A DNA stretch of 64,000 nucleotides from Spongiibacter tropicus DSM 19543 (GTDB lineage: Bacteria; Pseudomonadota; Gammaproteobacteria; Pseudomonadales; Spongiibacteraceae): positions 934,463-998,462 of the forward strand of contig NZ_ATUS01000001.1 of the NCBI RefSeq assembly GCF_000420325.1, given 5' to 3'. This document shows, piece by piece, positions 16,538-25,982 of this stretch; within the stretch, counting starts at the first letter, position 1, and each line of letters starts with the position of its first letter. The notes under the pieces were generated by a model, which had not been told where the DNA came from, ran no database searches, and saw nothing but the letters and a program-made list of their open reading frames with translations. Position numbers and translations under genes: made by a program.

Positions 16538-16566
16538 TATTGTTTGCCAACGGCCGGGACTATACT
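16538..16566 (+). promoter_or_regulatory. Candidate sigma-70 promoter for lemA
   Basis: TATACT (16561-16566) as -10, preceded by TATTGT (16538-16543) at 17 bases. It starts about 30 bases upstream of the lemA ATG. The -35 box is imperfect. Confidence 0.45.
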
Positions 16567-16598
16567 GAACGTTTATTGACATCGACAGAGGCTATGCC

Positions 16599-17174
16599 AT
16601 GGGAATAGGCACAATGGTAGTTCTGGCAGTGGCGGTATTCGCTGTGCTCTACCTGATTCTGATGTACAACGGACTGGTCAACCTCAAACACAATGTTGCC
16701 AAGCACCGCGCCAACATTGATGTGCTGCTCAAGCAGCGGAACGATGAGCTGCCGAAACTGGTAGAGACCTGCAAGCAATACATGGAATTCGAACAGGAGA
16801 CGCTGGAGAAAGTTATCCGCGCGCGCTCACAAGTCGCGTCTGCTCAAGCGGGCAACGATATGAAAGCGCTGGGACAGGCGGAAAGCGGGCTGCGCAGCAG
16901 CCTCGGCCAGTTATTTGCCCTGGCGGAAGGCTACCCTGAACTGAAAGCTGATCAGAGCTTCAGCCAGTTGCAGAACCGGATCTCGTCACTGGAAAATGCG
17001 ATTGCCGATCGCCGAGAAGTCTACAATGAGGCGGTGAACAACAATAATGTCCGCATCGAGCAGTTTCCCGACGTACTGGTAGCCAGGCTGTTTAACTTCT
17101 CCGCATTTGAGTTATTGGAATTCGACAAGGCGCAGTTGAAGGACGTGAATATCAAGTCGCTGTTTGGTCAATAA
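16599..17174 (+). CDS. lemA: LemA family membrane protein
   Basis: 191 residues with one N-terminal membrane helix (about residues 4-22, VVLAVAVFAVLYLILMYNGL) followed by the coiled-coil-rich LemA domain facing the periplasm. Family motifs seen: YNGLVNLKHNV, QRNDELPKLVETCKQYM, AEGYPELKADQSFSQLQ and RREVYNEAVNNNNVRIEQFP. The role of LemA proteins in bacteria is unclear. It is followed seven bases later by a GIDE-domain gene, a common pairing in gammaproteobacteria that points to a shared membrane-associated process. Confidence 0.92.
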   Translation: MGIGTMVVLAVAVFAVLYLILMYNGLVNLKHNVAKHRANIDVLLKQRNDELPKLVETCKQYMEFEQETLEKVIRARSQVASAQAGNDMKALGQAESGLRSSLGQLFALAEGYPELKADQSFSQLQNRISSLENAIADRREVYNEAVNNNNVRIEQFPDVLVARLFNFSAFELLEFDKAQLKDVNIKSLFGQ

Positions 17175-17180
17175 GGTACT

Positions 17181-18083
17181 GTGAACAGCGATCTTATCGG
17201 GCTCGGAATACTTGCACTGGTCGGCGTATTCTGTGGCGCCGCCAGTCTCTCGCAACTGCGTCGCGCGCGCATCATCGAAGACACCCCCACCTCCAAAATT
17301 CGCTCGGCACATCAGGGCTACGTCGAACTGATTGGCAGCGCGATGCTGCCTGAGAACGAAGCTCCGCTGTTAAGTACATTGGCCGGAGAACCCTGCCTGT
17401 GGTTTCGCTATCGAATAGAGCGCTATGAACGAAGCGGCAAAAACAGTAGCTGGCGAACCATAGAAAGCCACAGCAGTACCCGCCCGTTCATATTGAGTGA
17501 CGGCACCGGCATCTGCCTGGTCTACCCGGAGCGAGCCGAGGTCAAGAGCCACCGCCGCCGCCAGTGGCACGGTAGCAGTCGCCGCCCGTCACCGGGTATC
17601 TCCACCACCAGCCTGCTGCTCGGCAGACGCTATCGTTACACGGAGGAACGCCTCTGTGAAAATGACCTCATTTACGCGCTGGGCATTTTCGACACCCGCC
17701 ATCCGCCCAGCGACACCGAGACCAATTCTGCACGCATGGCTGAAATTCTCTCGGAGTGGAAACAGGACTACGACCGTCTGGTCGCGCGCTTCGATCGCAA
17801 TGGCGATGGCCTGATAAGCCCCGAAGAATGGGAGCTTGCGCGCCGTGAGGCCCTTCGCAAAGCCGAGCGGGAACAGCGCGGCAAGCCCTCGCTGGACGCG
17901 ATCAACACCCTGCGTTATTCGCCCTCCAGGCAACAACCGTTTATTATCGCTACCTCTGAACCCGAATCACTCAGTCGACGCTACCGCTGGCAGTCACTGG
18001 CATGGCTATTGGGAAGCCTGGCATGCATTGCCGGCGTTGCCTGGCTCGTGCAATCCGGCGCAGTATCGATGACGGCAGGATAG
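17181..18083 (+). CDS. GIDE-domain membrane protein with EF-hand
   Basis: 300 residues from a GTG. The N-terminal membrane helix (about residues 4-24) and a C-terminal one (about 272-294) enclose a GIDE-type domain of the family related to eukaryotic E3 ubiquitin ligases (features VELIGSAMLP, LSTLAGEPCLWFRYRIERYE). The RING part of the eukaryotic proteins is absent. Between them, at about residue 200, the loop DRNGDGLISPEE is a canonical EF-hand calcium site (Asp1, Asn3, Asp5, Glu12). Paired with lemA. The function is unknown; calcium binding is inferred from the motif and is not usual for this family as I know it. Confidence 0.8.
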   Translation: MNSDLIGLGILALVGVFCGAASLSQLRRARIIEDTPTSKIRSAHQGYVELIGSAMLPENEAPLLSTLAGEPCLWFRYRIERYERSGKNSSWRTIESHSSTRPFILSDGTGICLVYPERAEVKSHRRRQWHGSSRRPSPGISTTSLLLGRRYRYTEERLCENDLIYALGIFDTRHPPSDTETNSARMAEILSEWKQDYDRLVARFDRNGDGLISPEEWELARREALRKAEREQRGKPSLDAINTLRYSPSRQQPFIIATSEPESLSRRYRWQSLAWLLGSLACIAGVAWLVQSGAVSMTAG

Positions 18084-18092
18084 GAAAGCGAC

Positions 18093-18704
18093 ATGGCAAC
18101 ACGCCGGAACACCCGGGAACGCATTCTGGAAATCGCAGAAGAGCGCTTCGCGAAACAGGGCTTCGCCGCCACCTCAATCAGCGAAATCGCGGTGAGAGTC
18201 GGCATCAGCAGCCCTGGCATCTACAAACATTTCAGCAATAAGCTGGCTATCTATGAAGCCGTTTGCGAGAAGCTGATGGCGCCGCTTGTCGAAGCCACCA
18301 GCCAACTGGATACCGCCTCTAACTTTCAGGAAATGAGTCAGCAGATTCAGGCAGCAATGAGCGCGCTGAGTGACAGGCCGAATATCGCCCGACTGGTCCA
18401 GCATGCCACGCTGGCGCAAGACGAAACGCTGACGCTGCTCAGCGACAGGTGGTATCGCAAATTCTTTGCCTTTCTCAGCGATGGCGCCAGCGATCCCGAT
18501 AACGAAGTGATCAGCGCATCAACCGCGATTGCCTTCCACTGCATGATTCTCGGTTACGTCACCCTCGCGCCATTGCACCAATCCATCTTTGGCTTTGATC
18601 CGCTCACGCCGGATCAGCTCAACGCGCAATTCCAATTGCAACAGGATATGGTGAACGGACTCAACAAGCTGTCGACTAAAAGCGGCAAAGTCGCTACCGC
18701 CTGA
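18093..18704 (+). CDS. TetR-family transcriptional regulator
   Basis: 203 residues with a TetR DNA-binding domain at the N terminus (RERILEIAEERFAKQGF, then the helix-turn-helix ISEIAVRVGISSPGIYKHF). The ligand-binding C-terminal domain is not recognisable. It follows the GIDE-domain gene by nine bases and so probably belongs to the lemA transcript. It ends one base before the convergent DUF2489 stop. The target genes are unknown; there is no divergent gene that it would obviously control. Confidence 0.9.
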   Translation: MATRRNTRERILEIAEERFAKQGFAATSISEIAVRVGISSPGIYKHFSNKLAIYEAVCEKLMAPLVEATSQLDTASNFQEMSQQIQAAMSALSDRPNIARLVQHATLAQDETLTLLSDRWYRKFFAFLSDGASDPDNEVISASTAIAFHCMILGYVTLAPLHQSIFGFDPLTPDQLNAQFQLQQDMVNGLNKLSTKSGKVATA

Positions 18705-18705
18705 A

Positions 18706-19194
18706 TCAGCCCTGCCCCGACAGCCTGCGTGCAGCTTGCTCCATCGCGTCTCGGTGTTCAGCTTCGAGGCGCGTCATGGTATCGCGGTGCTGATCTCGCT
18801 CTTCCCGCGACAGCGACTTCCACGCCTGATGCGTTGGCACGTCGGCCAATACTTCAGCGACCACCGTGAATACCCGGCCCTGCTCGCGCAACTCGGCATC
18901 CACCACGGGCTGATCCAGCAATACCGCGATGCGCAACGCAGCTTCACTGCCGCCGACCTGCCCGTCGAGATAACAGCGTGCCAGCACCTGAATGCTCTCT
19001 TCCGCGCCGAGGCGGTGCTGCGCGGGTTCTACCTCCGCAGCGGGCGCTACCATGCCCACCGCAGACTGCGCCCGCTGAGCATCCTCAAGCGCGCGGCGCT
19101 GCTCGCGAAGCCGCCACAGCAGATAGCCTGCATACCCGGCCAGCGCGGCGATAATGACGCCACCAGCCACGAACCACGGCCAGTACTGGCTCAT
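18706..19194 (-). CDS. DUF2489 family protein
   Basis: 162 residues from the ATG at 19194 (strong GGGGGA site); the longer frame would begin upstream without support. One N-terminal membrane helix (YWPWFVAGGVIIAALAGYAG) anchors a helical, acidic cytoplasmic domain (LGAEESIQVLARCYLDGQVG, EAALRIAVLLDQP). The C terminus is rich in Arg/Glu/Asp. The DUF2489 assignment comes from these features; the function is unknown. It is divergent from mtnA and convergent with the TetR gene. Confidence 0.7.
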   Translation of the reverse strand: MSQYWPWFVAGGVIIAALAGYAGYLLWRLREQRRALEDAQRAQSAVGMVAPAAEVEPAQHRLGAEESIQVLARCYLDGQVGGSEAALRIAVLLDQPVVDAELREQGRVFTVVAEVLADVPTHQAWKSLSREERDQHRDTMTRLEAEHRDAMEQAARRLSGQG

Positions 19195-19259
19195 AATTCC
19201 CCCTGAAACTCTGTGCAAAGCGCCAAGTTTACCTGCTATCGGCAAGCAACACCCTGCTT

Positions 19260-19265
19260 TATAAT
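19260..19265 (+). promoter_or_regulatory. -10 box for the mtn operon
   Basis: A perfect TATAAT 28 bases before the GTG of mtnA. The -35 region does not show a clear TTGACA. The location in the short divergent space makes it the likely promoter of mtnABDC. Confidence 0.55.
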
Positions 19266-19292
19266 GGCGCCCCCTAAAAACGGAGGCCCGCC

Positions 19293-20342
19293 GTGTCTAC
19301 ACCTGACGCCATTCGCTGGAATGAGGACCACCTCGAACTTCTCGACCAGCGCATACTGCCTGGAACCAGCCAGTACCTGTCGTACCGCGACCCCTTCTCC
19401 GTCGCTGACGCCATTCGCGACATGGTGGTTCGCGGCGCACCGGCGATTGGCATTACCGCCGCCTACGGTATGGCACTGGCCGCCGCCGCGCAGGCGCCGC
19501 AACCCAGTGTTGCCGCCTGGACGACAGCACTGAGCGGGGCCCGTCAAGCGCTGGCAGACAGCCGCCCCACCGCCGTCAATCTGTTCTGGGCACTGCAACG
19601 CTGCGATCAGCTTATCGAAACCCACGGCAACGGCGGCGACCTGCCCGCAGCCATGCTGGCGCTGGCCGCCGAAATTCACCGGGAAGACATCGCAATCAAC
19701 CGCGCCATCGGCGATCATGGCGCCGCGTTGATTAACAACGACAGCCTCGTCTACACCCATTGCAATGCCGGCGCCCTGGCCACTGGCGGCTACGGCACCG
19801 CGCTGGGAGTCATTCGATCAGCCTGGAAAAACGGCAGCTTGCGCGGCGTCATCGCCGGTGAGACCCGCCCCTGGTTACAGGGCGCCCGCCTGACCAGCTG
19901 GGAGCTGATGCAAGATGATATTCCCGTCACCCTGGCCATCGAAGGCGCGGCCGCGCAACTCATGCGCGAGCATCGCCCAAGCTGGGTGATCGTCGGCGCC
20001 GACCGGGTGGCAGCCAATGGTGACGTCGCCAATAAGATCGGCACCTACAACCTGGCCATTATCGCCCGCCATCACGGGGTAAAAATGATGGTTGCCGCAC
20101 CGACCAGCACCTTCGACCGCCAGATTGACGGCCCGCAGATCCCGATTGAGCAGCGTCCCGCTGAGGAAATCACCCACAGCCAAGGCAACGCCGTTGCCCC
20201 TGAGGGTTGCGCCGTGCACAACCCGGCCTTTGACGTGACTCCGGCCGAACTGATCGACGCCATTGTCACTGAGCATGGCATCATTTATCGTCCCGACCGT
20301 GAGGCGGTTGCCGCTCACCTCGACGCAGCGGAGAGGAGCTGA
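19293..20342 (+). CDS. mtnA: Methylthioribose-1-phosphate isomerase
   Basis: 349 residues from a GTG, with GGAGG upstream. It converts 5-methylthioribose 1-phosphate to 5-methylthioribulose 1-phosphate in methionine salvage. The signature includes Cys157 (YTHCNAGALATGGYGTA) and Asp237 (GADRVAANGDVANKIGTYN), the two catalytic residues. RAPAIG-type motif: VVRGAPAIGITAAYG. It belongs to the eIF2B-like isomerase family. First gene of the mtnABDC operon; the gap to mtnB is two bases. No mtnK or mtnP is seen next to it, so the start of the salvage route must be encoded elsewhere. Confidence 0.96.
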   Translation: MSTPDAIRWNEDHLELLDQRILPGTSQYLSYRDPFSVADAIRDMVVRGAPAIGITAAYGMALAAAAQAPQPSVAAWTTALSGARQALADSRPTAVNLFWALQRCDQLIETHGNGGDLPAAMLALAAEIHREDIAINRAIGDHGAALINNDSLVYTHCNAGALATGGYGTALGVIRSAWKNGSLRGVIAGETRPWLQGARLTSWELMQDDIPVTLAIEGAAAQLMREHRPSWVIVGADRVAANGDVANKIGTYNLAIIARHHGVKMMVAAPTSTFDRQIDGPQIPIEQRPAEEITHSQGNAVAPEGCAVHNPAFDVTPAELIDAIVTEHGIIYRPDREAVAAHLDAAERS

Positions 20343-20344
20343 CT

Positions 20345-20968
20345 ATGCGCAAGAACAAGGCGTTTTTCGACAAGGCTATCGCCCTGGCAGCCGCCGGCGC
20401 CGACCTGTATCAGCGCGGCTGGGTCCCCGCCACCAGCGGCAATTTTTCCCTGCGACTGGATGACGACAGCGCGCTGCTGACGGCCTCGGGCAAGCACAAG
20501 GGACAGCTCGCGCCAACCGACTTCATCGCCGTTGACCTCGATGGCCAGCCACTGAGCGACGGCAAACCCTCTGCTGAAACCCTGCTGCACACCAGTCTGT
20601 ACCGCCGCTTTCCGAACCTGGGCGCCGTGCTCCACTGCCACAGTCCGGACGCCACATTGATCTCACGACTGCATGCACAGAGTGGCTATATCGCACTGCG
20701 TGACTACGAGTTGCTCAAAGCCTTTCCCGGCATCGACAGTCACGACTGCGCGGTGAATATCCCGATTTTTGCCAATACGCAGGATATCGCCGCACTGGCG
20801 ATCGAAGTCGACGAATACCTGGCCGAGCGACCCGACTGCCCCGGCTACCTGATTCAGGGACATGGCCTGTACTGCTGGGGCAATACGCTGGAAGACTGCA
20901 TGCGCAATCTCGAGGCCCTGGAATTCATGCTGCACTGCGAACTGGAAATGCAGCGCTTGAAGCGCTGA
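20345..20968 (+). CDS. mtnB: Methylthioribulose-1-phosphate dehydratase
   Basis: 207 residues, class II aldolase-like fold. Zinc ligands are the histidines in LGAVLHCHSPDATLI and in LIQGHGLYCWG, and the substrate loop is TSGNFSLRLDDD. Removes water from methylthioribulose 1-phosphate to give 2,3-diketo-5-methylthiopentyl 1-phosphate. The start is the ATG at 20345 with GAGGAG upstream, two bases after the mtnA stop. Confidence 0.95.
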   Translation: MRKNKAFFDKAIALAAAGADLYQRGWVPATSGNFSLRLDDDSALLTASGKHKGQLAPTDFIAVDLDGQPLSDGKPSAETLLHTSLYRRFPNLGAVLHCHSPDATLISRLHAQSGYIALRDYELLKAFPGIDSHDCAVNIPIFANTQDIAALAIEVDEYLAERPDCPGYLIQGHGLYCWGNTLEDCMRNLEALEFMLHCELEMQRLKR

Positions 20969-20985
20969 ATACGAGGAAATACCCA

Positions 20986-21531
20986 ATGAGCGAACTGCGC
21001 ATCTACGCCGACGACCAGCCACAACAGACACTGGAACGCAGCACCGACCCGGCCGAGATTACCGGCCTGCTCAATGCGGCCGGCATACGCTTTGAGCAGT
21101 GGCAAACTCGTGATGACATCGCCGCTGGCGACGACGCCGAGGCCGTACTCGCGGCCTATGAGCAGGATGTGCAACGACTGGTCGACGAGCAGGGCTACCA
21201 GAGCGTTGACGTGATCAGCCTGAATGCCAGTAATCCCGCCAAGGATGAGCTTCGCCAGAAGTTCCTCTCCGAGCACCGCCACAGTGAAGATGAAGTGCGC
21301 TTCTTTGTTCAGGGTCAGGGACTGTTCGCGCTGCATATCGGCGGCAAGGTTTACGAAATTCTCTGCGAAAAAGGCGACTTGCTAAGCGTACCCGCCAATA
21401 CCCCGCACTGGTTCGATCTCGGCCCGCAACCAGAACTGGTCGCCATCCGCTTCTTCAACAACCCGGATGGCTGGGTCGCGCACTATACCGACAGCGACAT
21501 TGCCGATAGCTTTTCACGCTTGGAGAACTGA
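20986..21531 (+). CDS. mtnD: Acireductone dioxygenase
   Basis: 181 residues, cupin fold. The metal ligands are in EHRHSEDEVRFFVQG (His, His and Glu) with a fourth His in NTPHWFDLG. It oxidises acireductone to the keto acid of methionine and formate (iron form) or to an off-pathway product with CO (nickel form). The gene overlaps mtnC by one base (TGATG), an example of tight coupling. The order mtnA-B-D-C is a common proteobacterial arrangement. Confidence 0.96.
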   Translation: MSELRIYADDQPQQTLERSTDPAEITGLLNAAGIRFEQWQTRDDIAAGDDAEAVLAAYEQDVQRLVDEQGYQSVDVISLNASNPAKDELRQKFLSEHRHSEDEVRFFVQGQGLFALHIGGKVYEILCEKGDLLSVPANTPHWFDLGPQPELVAIRFFNNPDGWVAHYTDSDIADSFSRLEN

Positions 21532-22220
21532 TGATCAAGGCCATAGTCACCGACATTGAAGGCACGACCAGCGCCATCGACTTTGTTACCCAAACCCTGT
21601 TCCCCTATGCCCGCCAGCGCATGGCGGCATTTATTCAGGAGCACAGCGACGACAGCCGGGTTAAGCCGCTGTTGCGCGAAGCTGCGAGAGCCGCGAATCT
21701 CCCTGAGCACGACCTTCCCGCGCTGGCAGAACAGCTGGAGCGCTGGATAGATGAAGACCGCAAGATCACTCCGTTGAAGGGGCTACAGGGACTAATCTGG
21801 GAACACGGCTACCGAAACGGCGATTTTCTCGCCCACGTATACCCCGATGCCGTCACCACGCTCGAGCAGTGGCACCGGCAGGGACTGTCGCTTTATGTCT
21901 ACAGTTCTGGCTCGATTCTGGCTCAGAAACTGTTTTTTGGTCACAGTGAGGCGGGAGACCTTCGTCCGCTGTTCCGTGATTACTTCGACACCACCAGCGG
22001 CCCGAAACGTGAAGCGGCGTCATACCGCACCATCAGCCGTGATATCGACATGCCTGCCCTGCACATTGTCTTTCTTTCCGATATCGTGGAAGAACTGGAC
22101 GCCGCAGCTGAAGCCGGAATGAAGACCGTATGGGTGCAGCGCAGTGATACCCCCCTTCACCATGAACGGCACCAGGTTGTCAGCCGCTTCGACGACATCT
22201 GCCTGGATGCGCTTTACTGA
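21531..22220 (+). CDS. mtnC: Enolase-phosphatase
   Basis: 229 residues of the HAD superfamily with the nucleophile motif DIEGTTSAIDFV, the SSGSI loop (YVYSSGSILAQKLFFG) and the acidic pair near FLSDIVEELDAA. It converts the diketo phosphate to acireductone in two steps (enolisation and dephosphorylation). The ATG lies in the mtnD stop (ATGA... TGATG). The final seven bases overlap the end of the convergent lipoprotein gene. Confidence 0.96.
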   Translation: MIKAIVTDIEGTTSAIDFVTQTLFPYARQRMAAFIQEHSDDSRVKPLLREAARAANLPEHDLPALAEQLERWIDEDRKITPLKGLQGLIWEHGYRNGDFLAHVYPDAVTTLEQWHRQGLSLYVYSSGSILAQKLFFGHSEAGDLRPLFRDYFDTTSGPKREAASYRTISRDIDMPALHIVFLSDIVEELDAAAEAGMKTVWVQRSDTPLHHERHQVVSRFDDICLDALY

Positions 22221-22603
22221 GCTTCCCCGACTTTTTCCATACGCGACAGCTGCTCGGCACGACAACTGCGGTCGGGGCCCATCCAAAGTGAGTCCCCCGC
22301 AGCAAAGGAGTCAGCATCGCCCCCCAAGCGCAAGCGGGATTCGGGATGCAGTTGACAGCTTTCATTAAGTTGCAGCAGGTAAGTTGCCTCCCGTGCAATC
22401 AGCAGTAGCTGTCGCGGCCCCAGATACTGCCAGGACTCGAGCCCCGAACGGGGCAAGCGCTCCAGATCTTCCGCCGGGCGCAGCCCGATATCCGCCAGTC
22501 TCGAATCCAGATCAGGCCGCCGCTCTGGCGGCGCGCAGGCAACGGCCAAGGCACTGAGCAGTGCCACGCCTAATGCAGCTTTGATGGTTGTAGTCCTTGG
22601 CAT
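22214..22603 (-). CDS. Putative lipoprotein, DUF6491-like
   Basis: 129 residues from the ATG at 22603, whose ribosome-binding site is GGGGGA. The signal peptide ends in the lipobox LAVAC, so the mature protein is probably lipidated at that cysteine and anchored to a membrane. The C-terminal part (YLLQLNESCQL, then a DRSCRAEQLSRMEKV tail) contains two further cysteines and resembles the DUF6491 family, but I am not certain. Function unknown. It overlaps the end of mtnC and diverges from liuR. Confidence 0.7.
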   Translation of the reverse strand: MPRTTTIKAALGVALLSALAVACAPPERRPDLDSRLADIGLRPAEDLERLPRSGLESWQYLGPRQLLLIAREATYLLQLNESCQLHPESRLRLGGDADSFAAGDSLWMGPDRSCRAEQLSRMEKVGEAQ

Positions 22604-22719
22604 TTGAGATTCCCCCGTCTGCCTCTGACTCATCCGAAGCCCAGCGGTTCGCCACTAGCAGAAATTTTCTCAGCATCGCGTTCTATTTTCTCAAGCCCTA
22701 TTCGCAAAACCAAAGTTAC

Positions 22720-22749
22720 GTTGACGTTAACGTCAACTTGATTTATAAC
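22720..22749 (+). promoter_or_regulatory. LiuR operator overlapping the liu promoter
   Basis: A perfect 18-bp palindrome GTTGACGTTAACGTCAAC (22720-22737) covers a -35 TTGACG (22721-22726), and TATAAC (22744-22749) sits 17 bases downstream. It lies 27 bases before the liuR start codon. The core TTGACGTTAACGTCAA resembles the published LiuR-type motif, as I recall it. Confidence 0.8.
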
Positions 22750-22776
22750 GTCACAAACCCCTCAGGAATGTCGCTA

Positions 22777-23178
22777 ATGAGTCGCCAGTACAGCATCTCC
22801 GAGCTCGCCTCGGAGTTCGACATCACTACCCGCAGCATTCGCTTCTATGAAGAGAAAGGCCTACTGCGGCCGACGCGAAACGGCCAGACCCGCATTTACA
22901 GCGCGGCCGACCGCACCAAGTTGCGACTGATTCTGCGGGGGAAGCGCCTCGGCCTGTCTCTCGAGGAGAGCCGCGACATTATCGAAATGTACGATCCACA
23001 GCGTGATAACAGCCCCCAGCTACAACGCCTGATCGACAAAATTCGCGAGAAGCGTGAGATGCTGCAACGCCAGCTCCGTGACATCGAAACCCTGCTGCAG
23101 GACCTCGATGACGCGGAAGCCCGCTGTGTCGACGCCCTGCAAACCATAAAAACGCCAATTACCAGCCAGGAGTCTTGA
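22777..23178 (+). CDS. liuR: MerR-family regulator of the liu operon
   Basis: 133 residues from the second ATG at 22777, because CAGGA is nine bases upstream; the first ATG at 22768 is too close to it. The N-terminal winged helix-turn-helix ([23 protein letters not shown]) and the C-terminal dimerisation coiled coil ([19 protein letters not shown]) are those of MerR regulators. It has no metal-binding cysteine cluster; its one cysteine is near the C terminus. It is the first gene of the liuRABCDE operon, one base before liuA, and presumably responds to a branched-chain acyl-CoA at the palindrome upstream. Confidence 0.93.
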   Translation: MSRQYSISELASEFDITTRSIRFYEEKGLLRPTRNGQTRIYSAADRTKLRLILRGKRLGLSLEESRDIIEMYDPQRDNSPQLQRLIDKIREKREMLQRQLRDIETLLQDLDDAEARCVDALQTIKTPITSQES

Positions 23179-23179
23179 G

Positions 23180-24349
23180 ATGAGCACCCCCTACCCCAGC
23201 CTGAACTTTGGTCTCGGTGAAGAGATCGACATGCTCCGCGACACGGTCTACCGCTTTGCCCAGGCGGAAATCGCCCCCCGCGCCGAGCAGATCGACAAAG
23301 ACAACCAGTTCCCCATGGATTTGTGGCGCAAATTTGGCGACCTCGGCCTGCTGGGCATGACGGTGAGCGAAGAGTACGGCGGCAGCGAGATGGGCTATCT
23401 GGCCCATGTGGTCGCGATGGAAGAAATCAGCCGCGCCTCGGCGTCGGTGGGCCTGTCTTACGGCGCCCACTCCAACCTCTGCGTGAACCAGATTTACAAA
23501 AACGGCAACGACTTCCAGCGCGAGAAGTACCTGCCCAAGCTGTGCAGCGGCGAACACATCGGCGCCCTGGCGATGTCAGAACCCAACGCCGGCTCCGACG
23601 TGGTCAGCATGAAACTGCGCGCCGAGAAGAAAGGCGACCGCTACGTTCTCAATGGCAGCAAAATGTGGATCACCAACGGCCCCGACGCCAACACGTATCT
23701 GATCTACGCCAAAACCGACCCACAGGGTGGCTCCAAAGGCATCAGCGCCTTCATCGTCGAACGCGACTTTCCCGGCTTCTCCCGTTCACCCAAACTCGAC
23801 AAACTGGGCATGCGCGGCTCCAACACTTGCGAACTGGCGTTTCAGGACTGCGAAGTCCCCGCCGAGAACCTGATCGGCAAAGAAGGCGACGGCGCCCGCA
23901 TTCTGATGAGCGGCCTCGACTACGAGCGCACCGTACTCTCCGGAGGCCCTACCGGCATTATGCTGGCCTGCATGGATATCGTCGTTCCCTATCTTCACGA
24001 GCGCACGCAGTTCGGCAAAAGCATCGGCGAATTCCAGCTCATGCAGGGCAAGGTCGCCGATATGTACTGCGACCTGAATGCCAGTCGCGCCTACCTCTAC
24101 ACCGTGGCTAAAGGCTGTGACCGGGGTGAGGAAACCCGCAAAGACGCCGCGGCCGTCATTCTCTACACCGCCGAAAAGGCAACTCAGATGGCGCTGCAAG
24201 CCATTCAAACGCTCGGGGGCAACGGCTATATCAACGATTACCCCACCGGGCGACTGCTGCGCGACGCCAAGTTGTATGAGATCGGCGCGGGCACCTCGGA
24301 AGTGCGCCGTATGTTGATTGGCCGCGAACTCTTCAACGAAACCCGCTAA
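23180..24349 (+). CDS. liuA: Isovaleryl-CoA dehydrogenase
   Basis: 389 residues, an FAD-dependent acyl-CoA dehydrogenase. It oxidises isovaleryl-CoA to 3-methylcrotonyl-CoA in leucine breakdown. FAD-binding and family motifs seen: [24 protein letters not shown] and [13 protein letters not shown]. The catalytic glutamate is placed as in isovaleryl-CoA dehydrogenases, in [12 protein letters not shown] (Glu249), rather than at the position of most other acyl-CoA dehydrogenases. First enzyme of the operon, starting just after liuR. Confidence 0.95.
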   Translation: MSTPYPSLNFGLGEEIDMLRDTVYRFAQAEIAPRAEQIDKDNQFPMDLWRKFGDLGLLGMTVSEEYGGSEMGYLAHVVAMEEISRASASVGLSYGAHSNLCVNQIYKNGNDFQREKYLPKLCSGEHIGALAMSEPNAGSDVVSMKLRAEKKGDRYVLNGSKMWITNGPDANTYLIYAKTDPQGGSKGISAFIVERDFPGFSRSPKLDKLGMRGSNTCELAFQDCEVPAENLIGKEGDGARILMSGLDYERTVLSGGPTGIMLACMDIVVPYLHERTQFGKSIGEFQLMQGKVADMYCDLNASRAYLYTVAKGCDRGEETRKDAAAVILYTAEKATQMALQAIQTLGGNGYINDYPTGRLLRDAKLYEIGAGTSEVRRMLIGRELFNETR

Positions 24350-24365
24350 GCGTCAGGAGCCGACC

Positions 24366-25973
24366 ATGACTGTGATCACCAGCCGCCTCGACCGCCACAG
24401 CGAGGACTTCATCGCCAATCGCGACGCCCTCGCCGCGCAGGTCGCCGAACTGCGCGCCAAAGCCGAAGAGATTGCCCAGGGCGGGGGCGAAAAAGCCCGT
24501 CAGCGCCACCACGAGCGCGGCAAAATGCTGGCCCGCGAGCGCATCGACGCATTGCTGGACCCCGGCGCCGCGTTTCTGGAAATTTCCCAATTGGCCGCCG
24601 AAGGCGTGTATGGCGAAGACGTGCCCGCCGCCGGTGTGGTGGCGGGCATCGGCCAGGTGTGCGGCGTGGAGTGCATGATTGTGGCCAACGACGCCACGGT
24701 CAAAGGCGGCTCCTATTATCCACTCACGGTAAAAAAGCATCTGCGCGCCCAGACCATTGCCGAGCAGAACCACCTGCCCTGTATTTATCTGGTGGACTCC
24801 GGCGGTGCCAACCTGCCCCGGCAGGATGAGGTCTTCCCCGACCGCGAGCACTTCGGCCGCATCTTCTACAATCAGGCCAATATGTCTGCCAAAAACATCC
24901 CGCAGATCGCGGTGGTCATGGGCTCCTGCACCGCCGGTGGCGCCTACGTACCCGCCATGGCCGACGAAACCATTATCGTCAAACAACAGGGCACGATATT
25001 CCTGGCCGGACCGCCGCTGGTGAAAGCCGCCACCGGCGAAGTCGTCACGGCGGAAGAGTTGGGCGGCGCCGATGTGCACTGCCGGGAATCCGGTGTGGCC
25101 GACCACTACGCCGACAACGACGAACACGCGCTGCAACTGGCCCGTCAGGCGGTTTCCAAGCTCAACCGCAAAAAAACCCAGCAACTGCAACAGCTCGACA
25201 GTCGCGAGCCGCTGTATCCCCCGGAAGAGCTCTACGGCGTGATCCCCCGCGACAGCCGCAAACCCTTCGATGTGCGCGAGGTGATCGCCCGCATTGTCGA
25301 TGGCTCTGACTTCGATGAGTTCAAAGCCCTGTTCGGCACCACGCTGGTTTGCGGCTTTGCCCGGCTTTACGGCTCCCCTGTGGGTATCGTCGCCAACAAT
25401 GGCATTCTGTTCAGTGAGTCGGCCCAGAAAGGCGCGCACTTCATCGAACTCTGCGCCCAGCGCAAAATCCCGCTGATTTTCCTGCAAAACATCACCGGCT
25501 TTATGGTCGGCAAACAATATGAGGCGGGCGGCATCGCTCGCCACGGCGCCAAAATGGTTATGGCGGTTGCCTGCGCCCAGGTACCCAAATTCACCGTGGT
25601 CATTGGCGGCTCTTACGGCGCCGGTAACTATGGCATGTGCGGCCGCGCCTATGAGCCGCGCTTTATGTACATGTGGCCCAATGCCCGCATCGGCGTGATG
25701 GGCGGCGAGCAGGCGGCAGGTGTGCTGGCGGACATTAAACGCGCCCAGTACCAGCGTCAGGGCGAGGATTGGAGCGACGAGCAGGAAGCGGCGTTCAAAC
25801 AGCCCATCCTCGATAAATTCGCCGAGCAGAGCCACCCCTTCTATGCCTCGGCCCGCCTTTGGGACGACGGCGTCATTGACCCCGCCGATACCCGCCGGGT
25901 ACTCGGCATGAGCCTGTCTGCCAGCCTCAACAAAGCCATCGACGACAGCCGCTTCGGCGTCTTCCGGATGTAA
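24366..25973 (+). CDS. liuB: Methylcrotonyl-CoA carboxylase beta subunit
   Basis: 535 residues from the ATG at 24366 with AGGAG upstream, 16 bases after liuA. Carboxyltransferase subunit that puts the biotin-carried CO2 on 3-methylcrotonyl-CoA. Crotonase-like N and C domains, with [16 protein letters not shown] and [16 protein letters not shown] loops and the NNGILFSE segment typical of MccB. The C terminus ends in GVFRM, as in MCC beta proteins. Confidence 0.96.
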   Translation: MTVITSRLDRHSEDFIANRDALAAQVAELRAKAEEIAQGGGEKARQRHHERGKMLARERIDALLDPGAAFLEISQLAAEGVYGEDVPAAGVVAGIGQVCGVECMIVANDATVKGGSYYPLTVKKHLRAQTIAEQNHLPCIYLVDSGGANLPRQDEVFPDREHFGRIFYNQANMSAKNIPQIAVVMGSCTAGGAYVPAMADETIIVKQQGTIFLAGPPLVKAATGEVVTAEELGGADVHCRESGVADHYADNDEHALQLARQAVSKLNRKKTQQLQQLDSREPLYPPEELYGVIPRDSRKPFDVREVIARIVDGSDFDEFKALFGTTLVCGFARLYGSPVGIVANNGILFSESAQKGAHFIELCAQRKIPLIFLQNITGFMVGKQYEAGGIARHGAKMVMAVACAQVPKFTVVIGGSYGAGNYGMCGRAYEPRFMYMWPNARIGVMGGEQAAGVLADIKRAQYQRQGEDWSDEQEAAFKQPILDKFAEQSHPFYASARLWDDGVIDPADTRRVLGMSLSASLNKAIDDSRFGVFRM

Positions 25974-25982
25974 GGGGGCAAC

